Source: Medicago truncatula (lineage: Eukaryota; Streptophyta; Magnoliopsida; Fabales; Fabaceae). Taken from it: 64,000 nt of DNA. The stretch spans positions 58,196,091 through 58,260,090 of the forward strand of contig NC_053044.1 in the NCBI RefSeq assembly GCF_003473485.1. Direction: 5' to 3'. A program made the translations under genes and the position numbers. The first letter of the stretch is position 1; each line of letters starts with the position of its first letter. This document shows, piece after piece, positions 1-12,700 of the stretch. The notes under the pieces were generated by a model that saw only the letters and a program-made list of their open reading frames with translations, was not told the DNA's origin and did no database searches.

Positions 1-83
1 ATTAGTCTAATTTATCTTCCTATTATATTCCTATAAAGTCTAGATAAATGCATGCATGTGGATTATATGTACCCGTTGGCCAA

Positions 84-1490
84 TTAACATTGTTGAAACA
101 AATGGAAATTAAGCATCACTCCCGCATGTGCATTTATAGCTAACACCATTTGACATTGATGTCTTCGAACATTTGGTGCAACTCTCATAATACCATCCAA
201 ACTGGTTATGATTGAATTTAGTTGCTTTCCAAATAGTGATGCAATATGTATCCTAACACAAATTATGCACATGAAATAAAGAAGAATGCAATATGTATTT
301 TTAATTTGTGCATAAAAAACTTAAAGCATGTTTGTGCATAAAAAAAAGCAGACCTTTACTAAGTTTATAAATTCAGCAATTGGCCTAACTTGAGACAGAT
401 TGGAAAAATCGTTGTACGAAGTACGTTGAGAAGAAGCCGAACTCTCACTTAAGTTCTGACTGTAGCTTTGACTCTGAGCTCGAGAAGTGTTAAGGTCACG
501 ACAACAACTCAAGAAACATGGTCAAAAAACAATCAAATCAGATTGTGAAATAATAAGTTACTCTAACACTGTATTGTGAAATCATAATGCAAACTTACTA
601 AGCCTTAAACTTCTCAACAACCGGATGATGTAGGTTGATTAACAGCCTCAAACCTGACCAATTGTTACATATATTTGGGTTGCCATTGACTACAAAATGG
701 AAGCAAAGAACTCAAGGTAAATAGATGGTAAATGATAAAGCTACGAAGTATTTTTCACATAGTGTTACATCTACCATATTCCCACTACATAGGGAAATAC
801 ATCTTTCGGGTCATTATCAAACTTATACAAAATCCTATCATCTGATGCTAACAAATTAGAAAATAATACCTTTTATTTTTCAACACAATGTTCGTACACG
901 GTTTCTTTCCAGTCCCAATTGGCGTTGTCTTGACAATCTCATGAAGAAGCCCGATGATATCTTAAAAAGAAAATTACATCTATAAGAACATTATACTCGG
1001 TGAAAACACAGAAATAAATTAAAGCACATAACTATACCATATAAAACGTCAGTTTTGAATTTTCCATCTTGAATTTCCTTAAATGACTTAAAGCGAAATT
1101 CATGAGTAAGGACGTTAGTTACCCTGTCATACTTCTGCACCTTTGTACCAGAATCAAAAACAACTTTAAAGGGATTAAATGCAATGTCATTATCAAACAC
1201 ATGACATTTATACAAAGTATAAGTCTTGTTTACCTCGATCAAAGCCTTCCAATGCTTCAATTCTCTATATCGAGTTATTACATGAACTCGATCACCCTAA
1301 ATCCGAGAAAGAAATCAAAAAATATAAATAAATCAAAATGTACACTAATAAGTAACATTGATAAATCATAAAGGAAATTACGACAAATCTTAACTAACTC
1401 ATCTAACCTTTGCATCACAAATAATGAGCTTCATGTGTTGATTCTCATTACTACCGGTCACAATCCAAGAATCCAACACTCCAAATCATA
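84..1490 (-). pseudogene. RPA1-like (replication protein A 70 kDa subunit-like) gene remnant
   Basis: Reading right to left, pieces of an RPA large-subunit-like protein appear in the family's order. About 1490-1407 encodes an OB-fold start (LDSWIVTG, LIICDAK). About 1295-1044 continues it (GDRVHVITRYRELKHW, NVLTHEFRFKSF), ending at a GT donor. About 960-871 encodes DIIGLLHEIVKTTPIGTGKK. About 700-597 contains NNWSGLRLLIN. About 467-324 encodes SQRTSYNDF and SQVRPIAEFINL. About 262-120 encodes a zinc-ribbon-like end (GWYYESCTKCSK, YKCTCG). Splice sites at the second and third pieces look normal. The fourth piece has an in-frame stop upstream and another at its end, and the DNA-binding stretch between pieces three and four is not recognisable. 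RPA1-like genes bind single-stranded DNA and are numerous in legumes. I call this a decayed copy; a divergent spliced gene is the alternative. Confidence 0.6.
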
Positions 1491-2306
1491 TTTTCCAAAT
1501 GTCGAAAATATGATTCTGATAACGAAAGAAGCTAACATATTTCTATGTTTTGAGATCCTTAATGTAGTCATAATCCCTTGACATTGAAAGTCCTATATGG
1601 AAATACAATAATACATCATTTAATTTTATTCCATTTGTTCATTCTGATATCGAAAGAAGCTAACATATTTCTATGTGACCAAATTTTGTATCATCAAATC
1701 AACCTGATCTTAAATGCACAAATTTTTGTATCATCAACTTTCTGGACCTCAATGATGTGACCAAAACAAATTTACACCAATCAACTTTCATACGGCTCAA
1801 TGATATAGGAAAGAATAAACCAAATATGAAAATTGTTACAGCTTTAGGATTACTCACAAAAACTAAAATAACTCACATATATCAATTTTTTTTCAACTAC
1901 AATACCAGAAGCTAAAATAACAATTGTGTCAAAACCTTACCATGAGATAAAAATCAATCATCATGACCTCTACTATACTCCACATAACAAGAAGATTTTT
2001 CTACATGCAACATAACAATTTTTAGCACATAATCCACTAACAATTGAAAAAAAAAACAAAACAAAAAACTTAAAATGCAGAATCATGAAAAAAAACCCGG
2101 AAGAAAACCACCTATGATGAAGCAAAAATTAATACAGTGTCGAAAAATGAACCCCTCAAGCCATAAAAATTAGTCAACTCAAGTCATGCATGGTCTCAGA
2201 ACCATATAAAAAGGAAGAAAATGACCTCTTATGAAGAAGAAAATGTAACAGAGTTCCCAGCCAAACTTAGATACCGTTTGGCCAAGGTTTTTTATGGTCT
2301 AAAAGT
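1491..2306. other. intergenic, nothing recognised
   Basis: AT-rich sequence upstream of the RPA1-like remnant. I see no N-terminal RPA exon, RNA gene or element ends here. Confidence 0.5.
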
Positions 2307-2600
2307 TACTTCAAAACAAAGTTAAAATAAAGGTCTTTAAGAAAGAATCTAAAGTTGTTTGGTTTCTTTGTTTTTTTAGTTTTAAAGATATTTTTAAGGT
2401 AAATGTTGTTTGGCAAAATATTGTACAAACTTTTTTTTTTTTTTTTTTTTTTATGGTGTCCGGGGTTCATACCTGGACTTGACATATATTTATGCATTGT
2501 TCCTATCAGCTGAGCTAAGCTCACGAGGACAAAACTTTGAATTTATTATGAATTAACATAATAAATAAAAAAATGTTTAAAATATTTTCTGAAGGCTAAA
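2307..2600 (-). repeat. Dispersed repeat unit A carrying a nested SINE (copy 1)
   Basis: The sequence around the SINE matches the reverse complement of 41897-42270 on both sides. Shared landmarks are ACAAAGTTAAAATAAAGGT on one side and TTTATTATGAATTAACATAA on the other. Since the SINE sits at the same point in both copies, it entered before the host repeat spread. The outer ends are not sharp and I cannot name the host repeat. Confidence 0.65.
2431..2529 (-). mobile_element. tRNA-derived SINE (copy 1)
   Basis: On the minus strand the element opens with a tRNA-like head containing an A-box-like TTAGCTCAGCTGATAGG and a slightly mutated B box (GGTATGAACCCC), followed by GGACACCAT and an A-tail, visible here as a run of about 22 T. 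Flanking ACAAAC/ACAAAAC may be its target duplication. It resembles the Au-type SINEs of legumes, from memory of the family's layout. Confidence 0.75.
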
Positions 2601-2637
2601 ACTGTTAAAAAATAAAAGTTTTTTTTTTTTACAAATA

Positions 2638-2970
2638 CTATATTTACTCAATAATGTTTATTTTGTGTAACATGAATACAAATTTGTATCATCATATAAA
2701 TAACTTGTTAAATATTTGAATAGGAGAAACAATTTAAGGAGCCTGAAATAATAACATAAATAATATCAAAATAGTTGGTTTTTTTTACTATTTCAATTAT
2801 ATTCAATAACAAATTTCGTTATAAGAATACCATATTTTTGGTGTCATTCAAAAATATAAAAATTTATATTATATGATATTATATTTGTTACATTGTTGGT
2901 GTCATGGAATCAAATATGTGTAGTTTTTTTGAATAAGAAAAAGATATGCATAGTTTGTTACAATATAAAG

Positions 2971-3030
<60 letters not shown>

Positions 3031-3346
3031 TATAATTTTTTTAGGCATTTATACCTTTTTTGAAGAAAAGACATCTACAATTTTACTTTTAATTAAAATG
3101 ATAATTTTATAAAAATAATCATACGTATTATGCAATGCCAAAAAATATTATACGCATTAGCGTTACAAAAAAAAACAGACACACACATAATATTACTCTA
3201 AACGGTAATGTGTGTGTGTATTAGCGAGGTTGAAGAAAGAAAAAAAATATTTGGTATCATTAAATGACAGCGTAAATAAAAATATTTGTGAGGTTGTGAT
3301 GATTAAACGATATCGAAATTAAATATATAAGTGATAAAAAGATAAT
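2638..3346 (-). repeat. Dispersed repeat B (copy 1, undisturbed)
   Basis: This stretch matches the reverse complement of 37056-38188 in order. Examples are the shared AGTAAATATAGTA-type end, the CGCATTAGCGTTAC segment, the GTTACATTGTTGGTGTCAT segment and the GTGATAAAAAGATAA end. It has no coding capacity. It preserves the empty site of the MITE found in copy 2. An AT microsatellite has expanded inside it. Confidence 0.7.
2974..3026. repeat. (AT)n microsatellite
   Basis: About 26 uninterrupted AT units, inside repeat B copy 1. Confidence 0.95.
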
Positions 3347-6300
3347 AAAATTAAATGGAACCTCCTTAAAAAATTAAATGGAACGGTTCAAAAAATAAAA
3401 TAAAATAAAGTTAAATGGAAGAAAAAAAACATATTGAAATATAATATTAAAAAATAAAAGAAAAGATTCCCAGGGTGAGTTGAAAAGAGGTGCTTGTGAA
3501 ACAAATTATCGAGAAATAGTTTTTTAAAGTAACTTTCAACAACTTTTGGCCAAAGCTCATTCCATTCAATTTCAGGCATTCAAAAAAAGTATTTTTTTTA
3601 GTAAGTACTTAATCGATATTGTGTTTGGCCTAACTTCTCCTTAAAAATGTAGAGAAGTTAAAGAAAAGTCGGGTCAAACAATACATTAATCTCCCACAAC
3701 GACAATGTTGAAGCAACTGAATTTAAGATTATTTTTATTCTTATAAAATAAATATAAAATAAAATAAAATAAAAAATAAAAAAGAAAATAATTTGAAAAT
3801 AATAAAAAATAAAATAATTTGGATGAGGTGGCACTCTCCAAGGTTAAGGAATTATGGAATTACCAAATTGCCTCTCCTAAAGGCAAAATTGGAAATTCAT
3901 ATGGTATGAATTTTAATAAATAGTTAGTTAATAATTAATAGAAGATTATGGAGATTCATTGTAATTTTAATAGATCTAGCACAATATTAAACATACACTT
4001 AACAGTTTATCATTTAAATTGTGTTACGCGTACCTATAAATCGAAGTAATTAATAAAATTGATTGAAATAAACTAAGATGAAATAATTAAATGCAAATAT
4101 AACATATGCACTTATTTTGAGTTCCTACAAGTTTCAAAAATAGAGCAATGGTTAGTAACTCCAAACTAATCGAAGTTTGAAAATCATTTAAAATTTTGAC
4201 AAAGTTGAATGATACTCTATATAAGTAAAAAAAAAATCACGATATTATTTGCACTCATATTTGAGACAATGATTAATTGGTGTTGGTTAGACAAAAAAAA
4301 TGGCAAATGAATATTAGCGTCTTTGTTGTCAAACTTGAAAGTTAGTCGATGATTTCATTAATAATTTTCAATAGTTATTTCCTTTTTCTACAAACTACAC
4401 CAAAAAAGTAACTATGTCTCTTGGTTGACGTGAGTTTCTTATTTATGGTTCAATCTCATCTTGCTAGAACATCGAAGACCCTAAATTTCAACTTAGAGGT
4501 AACAATGTCGATCATTATTAAAAAAAATTGAGCGATATTCAAGCATGAAAACATTGTAGACCACACGTAACACTTTTTCATCTTTGTTGATAGTAGAAAA
4601 GTGATGTGACCCTCCTCAAAGCAATAAGTGTGGGTGCACCATTTGTAGGTGCTGCTCTTAAGGAAAGACATTTTTCCATTTTGATATTAGTTTGCCTTTG
4701 GAACGACAAATATAATGAGTTTAACTTGAAAGTAAAAGTTACAACTTTGAGCTAAAGCTGTTACACCAAGTTCTTGGAAAGTAATCAAAATCAAAAGTCG
4801 TGTTTTTTAGTGTGTACGATCACAACTTCCACGTGCAATGAACTAAGATTACTACTGTCCAGTGTTTTGTGTTTTGTTAGACATGTAAATATGGTTTGCA
4901 TATGCCATGTTAATTTCTGTGACTACTTTTACCTGAAAACCTCATTAAATTAATGGCAAGTCATACATTGAACATGTGGTTTTGTCACATGGTGCTATTT
5001 TATTTTATTTTTTTACAAGGTCATACATACATTGAACATGATTAGAATATAATTTATATATTTTTCTCTTTGATTTCATCGCTATTTTAATTTATATATT
5101 TGGCGATCGATTTTAATTTTCCCGTCTCTGATTTTCATAGATTTTTCAACTTTTTTTAGAATGTAAATTAATTGAGCCACTATGGAATCTAGTGAGCACA
5201 CTGGTGCAATATTCGACCAGGAATCACTGCCGCAAACAAAAAATCAATTATTATTTATAAGTTCAAAGGCTCCTATATTTACTTGTATAACTTAGTTGGA
5301 GCATGGAAAGCTTCTAGCAATAGCAAAGGCTACTTACTAGATTTAGGAAAAGTAAGCACACCAATTTGTACTCATAAAGTTGTTTTAATTACATGTAGTA
5401 AAGAGAAGTATATAATATTTCAGCAGCTTGTATTTGACTACAACTACAAATACTTTGTCATATATATAATACATACGAAACTTTTCTATGGATCTTGGAG
5501 AGTCCAAATCAAAAATCACACGACCTCAATATTTGTTATTGGTAAAAATAAGAAAATAACATCAACAACTAAAGCACTAAGCCAAGGAAAACAACTACCC
5601 CTTAACATCTTCCTTAATTTGATTCATCCCAATCTTTTCAACACCGGATTAATAAGATAAATAATTTCACATATAAAACATTAAAACTTCTCTCATGCAT
5701 TATTTATGTTGAGGTGAAATTTTGTTATGTTGCTCTTAATAGTTTGCTTGATGTCCTATCAACGAAATGTCCTATCCCAAACATGTAAGATATTTGAAAA
5801 AAATTGTATGTACCAGTGTACAACACAACATTTTTTCCTATACTATTTAATTATAAGAAGTAATTAAGTTCGTTTCCCCTACCTATATATGCCTAAGATT
5901 CCAACACTTTTACACTTCTACGTCTTACTAAACAACTAGAACAAATGATAATAATATCTTAATAACAAAGATATTTTTTAAATGAGTACACATGTCGTTT
6001 TTTATTTTAGAGAAAATAAGTACATGCACATGTCATTGTATGGTACGTATTCTTCCACAAACTACAAAACATGTTAGGGGTCTATTGGAGGGCTACCAAA
6101 GCTTCGATAACAACCCAGAGCTAATAAAACAAGTTTTATCACGATTCTTTCTGTACTTACGCAACTTATTTTATTTAGCCCTTTTTAGGAGTTTAGGACG
6201 GGTGTGTTTTTGAGAAAAGGAATGATGAAAAGAAAATGGAAGGAATGAGATAGTTCTCTAACTTGAATGAGAGGTTTCTTTTTCTTTTTCTTTCTATAAT

Positions 6301-6350
6301 ATAAAATTTCTTTAAATCAATACAATACTTAATAAAATTTATATCAATTA
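3347..6350. other. intergenic, AT-rich, no gene supported
   Basis: Open frames here (for example 5283-5660 plus and 4456-4671 minus) have no recognisable domain, no splice context and AT-driven composition. No RNA gene or element end was seen. Confidence 0.5.
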
Positions 6351-6359
6351 TAAAAATAT

Positions 6360-7813
6360 GGGTATTGTTACCGGTGCTCTCAGGGCAATAGTTAATAAAT
6401 CTACAAGTAAATATACAATTATTCTTCGAAATTGTAAGTTTCGTCAATTATCCCTTGACGTTAACAAAACTTCAATTACCTCCCTAAAATTGCACAACGT
6501 TAATCAATTTACCCCCTCCGTCAAATCTTTTTGTTAGTCAACATCACATTTTACAAATACCCCCTGAAATTTTACATTTATGTGCAAAATGCCCCCCGAA
6601 CTTTGAAAATTTATATTTTTTTTCTTATACTTGACTCAAAAAATATTAAAGGCAAACAATTAACATTTAGCTTTAATGAAAATCTTTTAGAATCTCCACT
6701 TGATACTTAGTTCTTCATCTATATTATATGGACTATTTGGTTGTCCCTTTAGATTATGTTTGAAACTGAATAGTTGTTTCTTATGCACTTATACTTTTCT
6801 ATTTCATTTATATGCTTCAATACTGTCATGATCTACTTAATATGCTCAACGTCAATCCCTTCACATTTACTTACCTACTACTTCTTTTTTGATGCAAAGG
6901 CAAAATATACTTCTTCTATTAAAACTACATCCAAGCACAAGATATGCAAGAATGAAACAAGAAAAATAAGCATACATAAATTGTTTAGCTATCCATAAAC
7001 AACAATAATGAGACACAAGAAAACTCCCAAAATCCAACAATATGTGAAATGAGTTTCTAATTTTGCTGACAAACTAATGCATCTTCAATTCCAATTCAAA
7101 GCTAAAGCAAAATTTAGGAGATTATTGTTTAATCTAAGAGGTGTATTTATTTACTATTCATTTAATTCTTTCATATCCTCTGTGATTTCAAAATAGAGGT
7201 TGATGTCACATGGTAATGAATTATATTGCTGAATGATAATAGTGTATATTGTCACTTGATATAATTTTCATAATCAGATAAGTATTGCATACTAAAACTA
7301 TTATAAACAATGTCATCTAATCATTGGTTAAAAAAAGGTCATCTAATCTATTTATAAAACAAATCATATCAATTTAAATATGAAGCTAAGCTGATAAATA
7401 TTATAATTATACATTTTTTACAAGGATATCAACCAATATATTAATTGTTTGTCTTTAATATCTTTTGAGTCAAGTATAAGAAAAAAAATATATAATTTTT
7501 CAAGTTCGGGTGGCATTTTGCACATAAGTGCAAAACTTCAGAGAGTATTTGCAAAACGTGATGTTGACTAAAATATAAGGATTTGACGGAGGGGGTAAAT
7601 TGATTAACGTTGTGCAATTTCATGGGGGTAATTGACGAAACTTATAATTTCAGGAGGTAGTTGCCTATTTACTCATAAATCTACATATAAAAAATTTATC
7701 TTGAAAATATAAGATGTTACTTTTGCTAAAGTAATAATTACACAATTTTTTCATAAAAACTTACTTATTTTGTATGCTTAACTATTGCCCTTGGGGCAAT
7801 GATTAACATCTCG
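6360..7813. mobile_element. Mutator-like non-autonomous element with long inverted arms
   Basis: The left arm (about 6360-6664) and right arm (about 7437-7813) are inverted copies. Both carry AGGGCAATAGTTAA near the outer end, then ACGTTAATCAATTTACCCCC-type and TTTTGCACATAA-type blocks. The element is bounded by a perfect 9-bp direct repeat, TAAAAATAT, at 6351-6359 and 7814-7822. Long TIRs with a 9-bp target duplication are typical of the Mutator superfamily. The outermost 15 or so bases of the two TIRs match poorly. The 0.77-kb core has no transposase and nothing I recognise as a captured gene. Confidence 0.8.
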
Positions 7814-7822
7814 TAAAAATAT

Positions 7823-9365
7823 ATCAATCATAAAATTTATTTTTCGTTCTCTTTCTCAATTTTCTTTCTCATCTCTTTCTCCCAAAGTCTTCTTGTCCCC
7901 TTCCATCTAAACTTTGAAATGAAACTTAAATAATCCTTAATAAATGCTCGAATAGGGGTGGACATGGTTCAGTTTGGGATGAAAACTGAACCGAATTAAA
8001 CTGTTTGCTAAATTTAAAATAATTGAATTGTTTGCATTTTGAACTGAAATGTTTCAAACCGAACTGAACTGTTTCAAACTAAATTGAACTTTATTATTGA
8101 TACCTTTGAAAAAATATGGAAATTAATAATAACAAACGAAATCGAATTTTAGTTACCGAACTGAACTGAACTGTTTCAGAATTGTTAGTTCATTTTTTTT
8201 AGTTCGATTCAACAGTTCAGTTCTTTTTTTTTTTGTAGGATTAAGTCGATGTTTTTTATTTAAAAAAATAACATGATAAATAATCATATAACATTTCTAT
8301 CATACTTAATTTACTTTTAAAAATATATCGTAGCTCTTGTAATTTAAAAAAGAAAAAAATAAGGCTCATCTTCCCCACAAAATCCCCATCCAAATATAGC
8401 TTAAAGAGGAAAATCTTTCAACTTTATCACAGTTGAGATTAATACCTCTATACATCATCAATCACTAAAAAAACTTTACTAATCGAGGAGGGAAAATGGA
8501 GAGTGTAATATAAGATGGTCTGTTTTCACATTAGAACATCCTATGCCAACTTGAAATGACAAATGTGCATTTGGATTGCATACAAAGTTGCTGGTTTATT
8601 TTATTGCAAGATATTTATTTATGCATACAAAGCAAAGGCATTTTGCTTACGACCTCTTAAAAATAGACTTCCATCTTCAAATCACAATTCCCAAGTAATT
8701 TTACGGCGTCATTGCATTGCATATTAGCTAATGAGCAAAATTAACAAAGACCTGTTTCTATATTTTTTTAAACTAGGTATCTCCATGGACAACGGCATAA
8801 AATAATCTTTTTAGGAAATCAAGATCCATTTAAAAGGTTAGTTCTCTTACCATTTGTTGTTTTTTCATACATACCGGCCATAAATCAAACCATAACCAAA
8901 TAATTAAATGACCCAAACATATAGGAGTACCACTTATGTCAAACATATTGGTGACTTCTACTTTTATATACTAATAAATTTGTATTTGTTTTCTGTGCTA
9001 TAAGTTGGTATTTAATATCTTCGTATGAAAATTTAGAAGAAATCAAGTAAAAATAAAATGATGTTTTATAGTTAGAAATAAAAATAGGAAATGAGATCAA
9101 AATGAAATGCAATCATATGTTATTTTAGCATTACCAAGACCCCAAAAAAGTTATTTTAGCATTGTTTATTCATGTCAGGACATGGAGATTTTGCAAAATT
9201 TTATATTAATTAATTGTTGGGTGCCTAACACAACTCTCCCAATGTCATAAAGCATAGAATCAAAGTAGTGTGATGAAATAGAGGTGTGTTTCATGAGCTA
9301 TTTGTGGTGGAAAGTTATTACTCAAGTTAAAATGAAAAGGACAGGTTATTACTCAAGTTGAGAAG
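7823..9365. other. intergenic, contains one AACTG-rich repeat
   Basis: Apart from the AACTG-rich stretch listed separately, this is AT-rich sequence with no supported gene. Confidence 0.5.
7953..8233. repeat. Degenerate GAACTGAAC / GTTCAGTTC repeat region
   Basis: Many variants of GAACTGAACTG and its complement, beginning near GGGGTGGACATGGTTCAG and ending near CAACAGTTCAGTTC. The first half is mostly one orientation and the last part is its complement, as in fold-back MITEs. I see no clean terminal repeats or target duplication. Confidence 0.5.
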
Positions 9366-9374
9366 AAAATTTTA

Positions 9375-9758
9375 GGTTTAAATATGCCTTTGGTCCTTGC
9401 ATTTTTATCAGATTTTTGCATTGGTCCCTCCACTTTTTTTTGTTTGGAATTGGTCCATGCACTTTGTAAAAATATTGGTATTGGTCCCTCTGTTAACTTT
9501 CTGTTAAAAAAAAACACAAAACTATTGGTATTGGTCCATGCACTTTGTAAAAATATTGATATTGGTGCCATGTGGCATGAAATGATTGGGCCACGTGACA
9601 ATCCGTTGGTTTTGTGTTTTTTTTTTTAACAGAAAGTTAACAGAGAGACCAATACCAATATTTTTACAAAGTGCAGGGACCAATGCCAAACAAAAAAAAG
9701 TGCAGGGATCAATACCAAAATCTGATAAAAGTGCAGGGACCAATGACACATTTAAACT
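9375..9758. mobile_element. Mutator-like MITE, 384 bp
   Basis: The two halves are long inverted copies. Each contains ATTGGTCC followed by the GCACTTTGTAAAAATATTGG block and TTAACTTTCTGTTAAAAA, then a short centre with CACGTG. A perfect 9-bp direct repeat, AAAATTTTA, flanks it (9366-9374 and 9759-9767). The outer ends are GGTTTAAATATGCC and the inverted AGTTTAAATGTGTC. Open frames inside are only reflections of the palindromic structure. Confidence 0.88.
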
Positions 9759-9767
9759 AAAATTTTA

Positions 9768-12700
9768 TAGCATGATTATATGGGCAAATGAAATTGACGA
9801 AACCATGGTGACACCATAATATTGTTATAGCTCTAAAGTTGAATAAAAAATATCACTCAATATTTTTTAAATTAGAATATTATGATAGATGCCCCTAAAA
9901 AAATATTATGATAGATGTGTTGGGTATAGAATAAGATATGAATAATACAAATATCATTTTCACCTTCGTGGAATTTTTTCCACACCCTTTTTAAATTTTA
10001 TAAATTAATCCAAACGCACACTTCAATAGTATAAGCATGTAATCTTTAGTAGTCCCAACAAAGATAGTAACTAACATGGAAAGCAGTTCAATAGTTAGAA
10101 ACTTAATGGCCACGATTGAATTGGCATATATATCTTTGCATGTAACGATATTTCAATTGGAAGGCTGACAATGAATTTTGGAGAATAATTTGAAATTTTC
10201 AACCGGGACAAGGAATTATGATATACATTTTTCTAAAAAAAGACAGAATATTATTTGGAACTTATTTTATTTGTATTTTTTTTGTCTTAATTGAGAGAAA
10301 AGATCTTTGGTAATGCGGAGTTTCTAACTGAAAGATAAGTAAACTTTGATCAATAAATGTTTGAACCGAGATTCAAACACAAGTTCTCCTTATTTATTTA
10401 TCTTTAACTAAAACTCATTAACCATTTGAGCTTACTCACTTATTATTTTATCAGCAATTTTAATCTTTAGTAAGGAATAAAATCATATAAGCTTTATTTC
10501 TTATCAGACCTATCTATTCCCATTAATAATCGTTCACTCAACTCTGGTTCACAAATGAAGAATAATTCCCAGTTTAGAAAAGGGAAATAGATAAATGGTT
10601 GGTTTAGTGGTCATCAGATGAAAGCATGTATTACATACATCTTTTGGCGATGCTCCATAGTGCTATTTGTTATGTTATGTGAAGGAATGCAATATTGCTG
10701 TAAAGGAACAAAGATTCTCAGAGTGTATTATTTCAATCAGATAATAAAGTTTCTCTTCTATCAGGGTTAATGGCATTTGGAACTATTATTAAAAAAGATA
10801 GCAAAAGAAGTAGCAAGTCAAAAAATACATGATTAATTTCCTTATTTTGCCCATTGTATTAAATTTTGTTATATATTTGGTATTCCCCTCTAGAAGAAGC
10901 ATATAGCTTGGAATACGCAATTGAAGAGAAACTTTTTGGTGCTTGTCAATTGTTTTAGAGTTAAAATATACTAACTGATAAGATTCCCATGCCTATTGCT
11001 TGTAATACTAGGCTTGGCTTAGCTACAAAATGGTGAGTCTTACTTGGTTTCCATTATTTGATTAAGTGACAAAATAAAGTTAAAAGGTGAAACCACCCAA
11101 ATTTACATACATTTAATTTCCTTTGTCTCCTGAAATAAAAAAAGAACAAAGATGTAATGACATTAATTTTGAACAAGCAACAGAACTTATGAAAGTCGGT
11201 GTACTTTGCTGTTCTGGTTTATAATTCTATTATTTTATGACTGGGGTGTGTAGAAAAGAGGGGCATGGGGTGATGAAATCTCCCATGATGCCTTCTTTTT
11301 GGATTAGAATATTTGATTATATGTTTAAAAATTAAAGTTTAGGGTATTATTTATTGGAAAGGGGGGTGAGCATGTGGCCAGCCATGCAATTGAATGGTTC
11401 ACATGCTTTGGTAAAAAGTTGTCCTAACTCTGATTACATTTGGCAGGAGTTTAGTATTTTAATTAAGATCTAATTGAAGTAGGTTAAAGTGATGTCATTT
11501 AGCAAGAGTTGTCTAGAATATGCCATGTTCTTAAAAATGGTTAAACAGCAATATATGTGATATGAATTAAAAACGTTCTTAAATATGGTGTAGCTGAGCA
11601 TCATTAGAAAGGGAGTGGACCAAGGAAAATTATTTCAGTAAAATTCATATAGGTAACCAGAAACACATATGGGAGAATTGAAATTAGCAATAATTCTCAA
11701 AAACTGAGAAGGAATATTGCCTCACGAACTTAAAAACGTACAGAAACTGAGACCAATTGGAATCAAAATTCAGATTAAGTTATGAACTGATTTATTTAAG
11801 TTCCTGAACTTGGAAGCATTCTGATAAATTTAAAACATTTAACAGATCAATTTAAAAACACCTCTTGTCCGTTTGTCAAGTTCAATGCCACAATGTAGTA
11901 AAGAATAATAAATGACATTTTATAATATACCTGGAGGTTAATAAAACAGCATATAAATTTTATTTTAATCATAAATGACAAAATATATTAACAGTTTATT
12001 TTATCAGCAATGGTTTTTACTTAGATATCTCACTTTATCCTTTAAAACGAGGCTTAACTTCAGAGGAGCATTCCTTCATGTGTATTAGTTCACAAGATTG
12101 ATGTCAAAATTTAAAAGCATTCTGAATTCTTGACAGCATCGTCAGAATCATGAGTCTACATAGAATCACAAAGGGTCCGTAGACTTGACTCGTAACAGTC
12201 TATCCGAGTCCAAGCGAGTCTACCACTAAAACAAGTCTGAGAGCGAGTCAACTCGTTTTGGTCTCTTAGACTCGTAAATTCGTCTGAATGTACGAGTTAA
12301 TTCGCAAGTCTCACAGCCATGCTTGACAATTGACACTATTGGTCCTTAGTGTGTGTTAGGTGTCACGGTTAGTTTACCAAAATTATGGTGGCCCACGTAG
12401 TACCAAACATGCACCAAGTGTAGTTAAATATAAAGAAAAAGCGTAATATAAATTCTACGAGTAATATGTTTGAGAGTGTAGTTAAATATAAATTCTTCCT
12501 TAGTTTGTTTTATTCGGTCCTTGATTGGTATTTTGCCCCCCAAATGATATGTTATGAGTAATATGTCTTCCAAATAGAAATTTAATTAGTAACCTGCTCC
12601 TTAATTGATTGATATTTGTCCACCAGTTAGACTCTAGATTTAGAATTATTATGTTCACGAGTCAGAATACTCTCATAATCATTATTTATTCTCAAATTCT

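Noticed and set aside
4456..4671. 71-codon frame on the minus strand with several Cys
   Set aside because: Cysteines show no known spacing and no signal peptide; not like the defensin-like gene.
5283..5660. 125-codon open frame, plus strand
   Set aside because: No domain, AT-rich codons, no splice or promoter context; a chance frame in an intergenic stretch.
9353..9819. Four overlapping frames of 75-82 codons with repeated peptide phrases
   Set aside because: They come from the inverted-repeat structure of the MITE; both strands read the same palindromic text.
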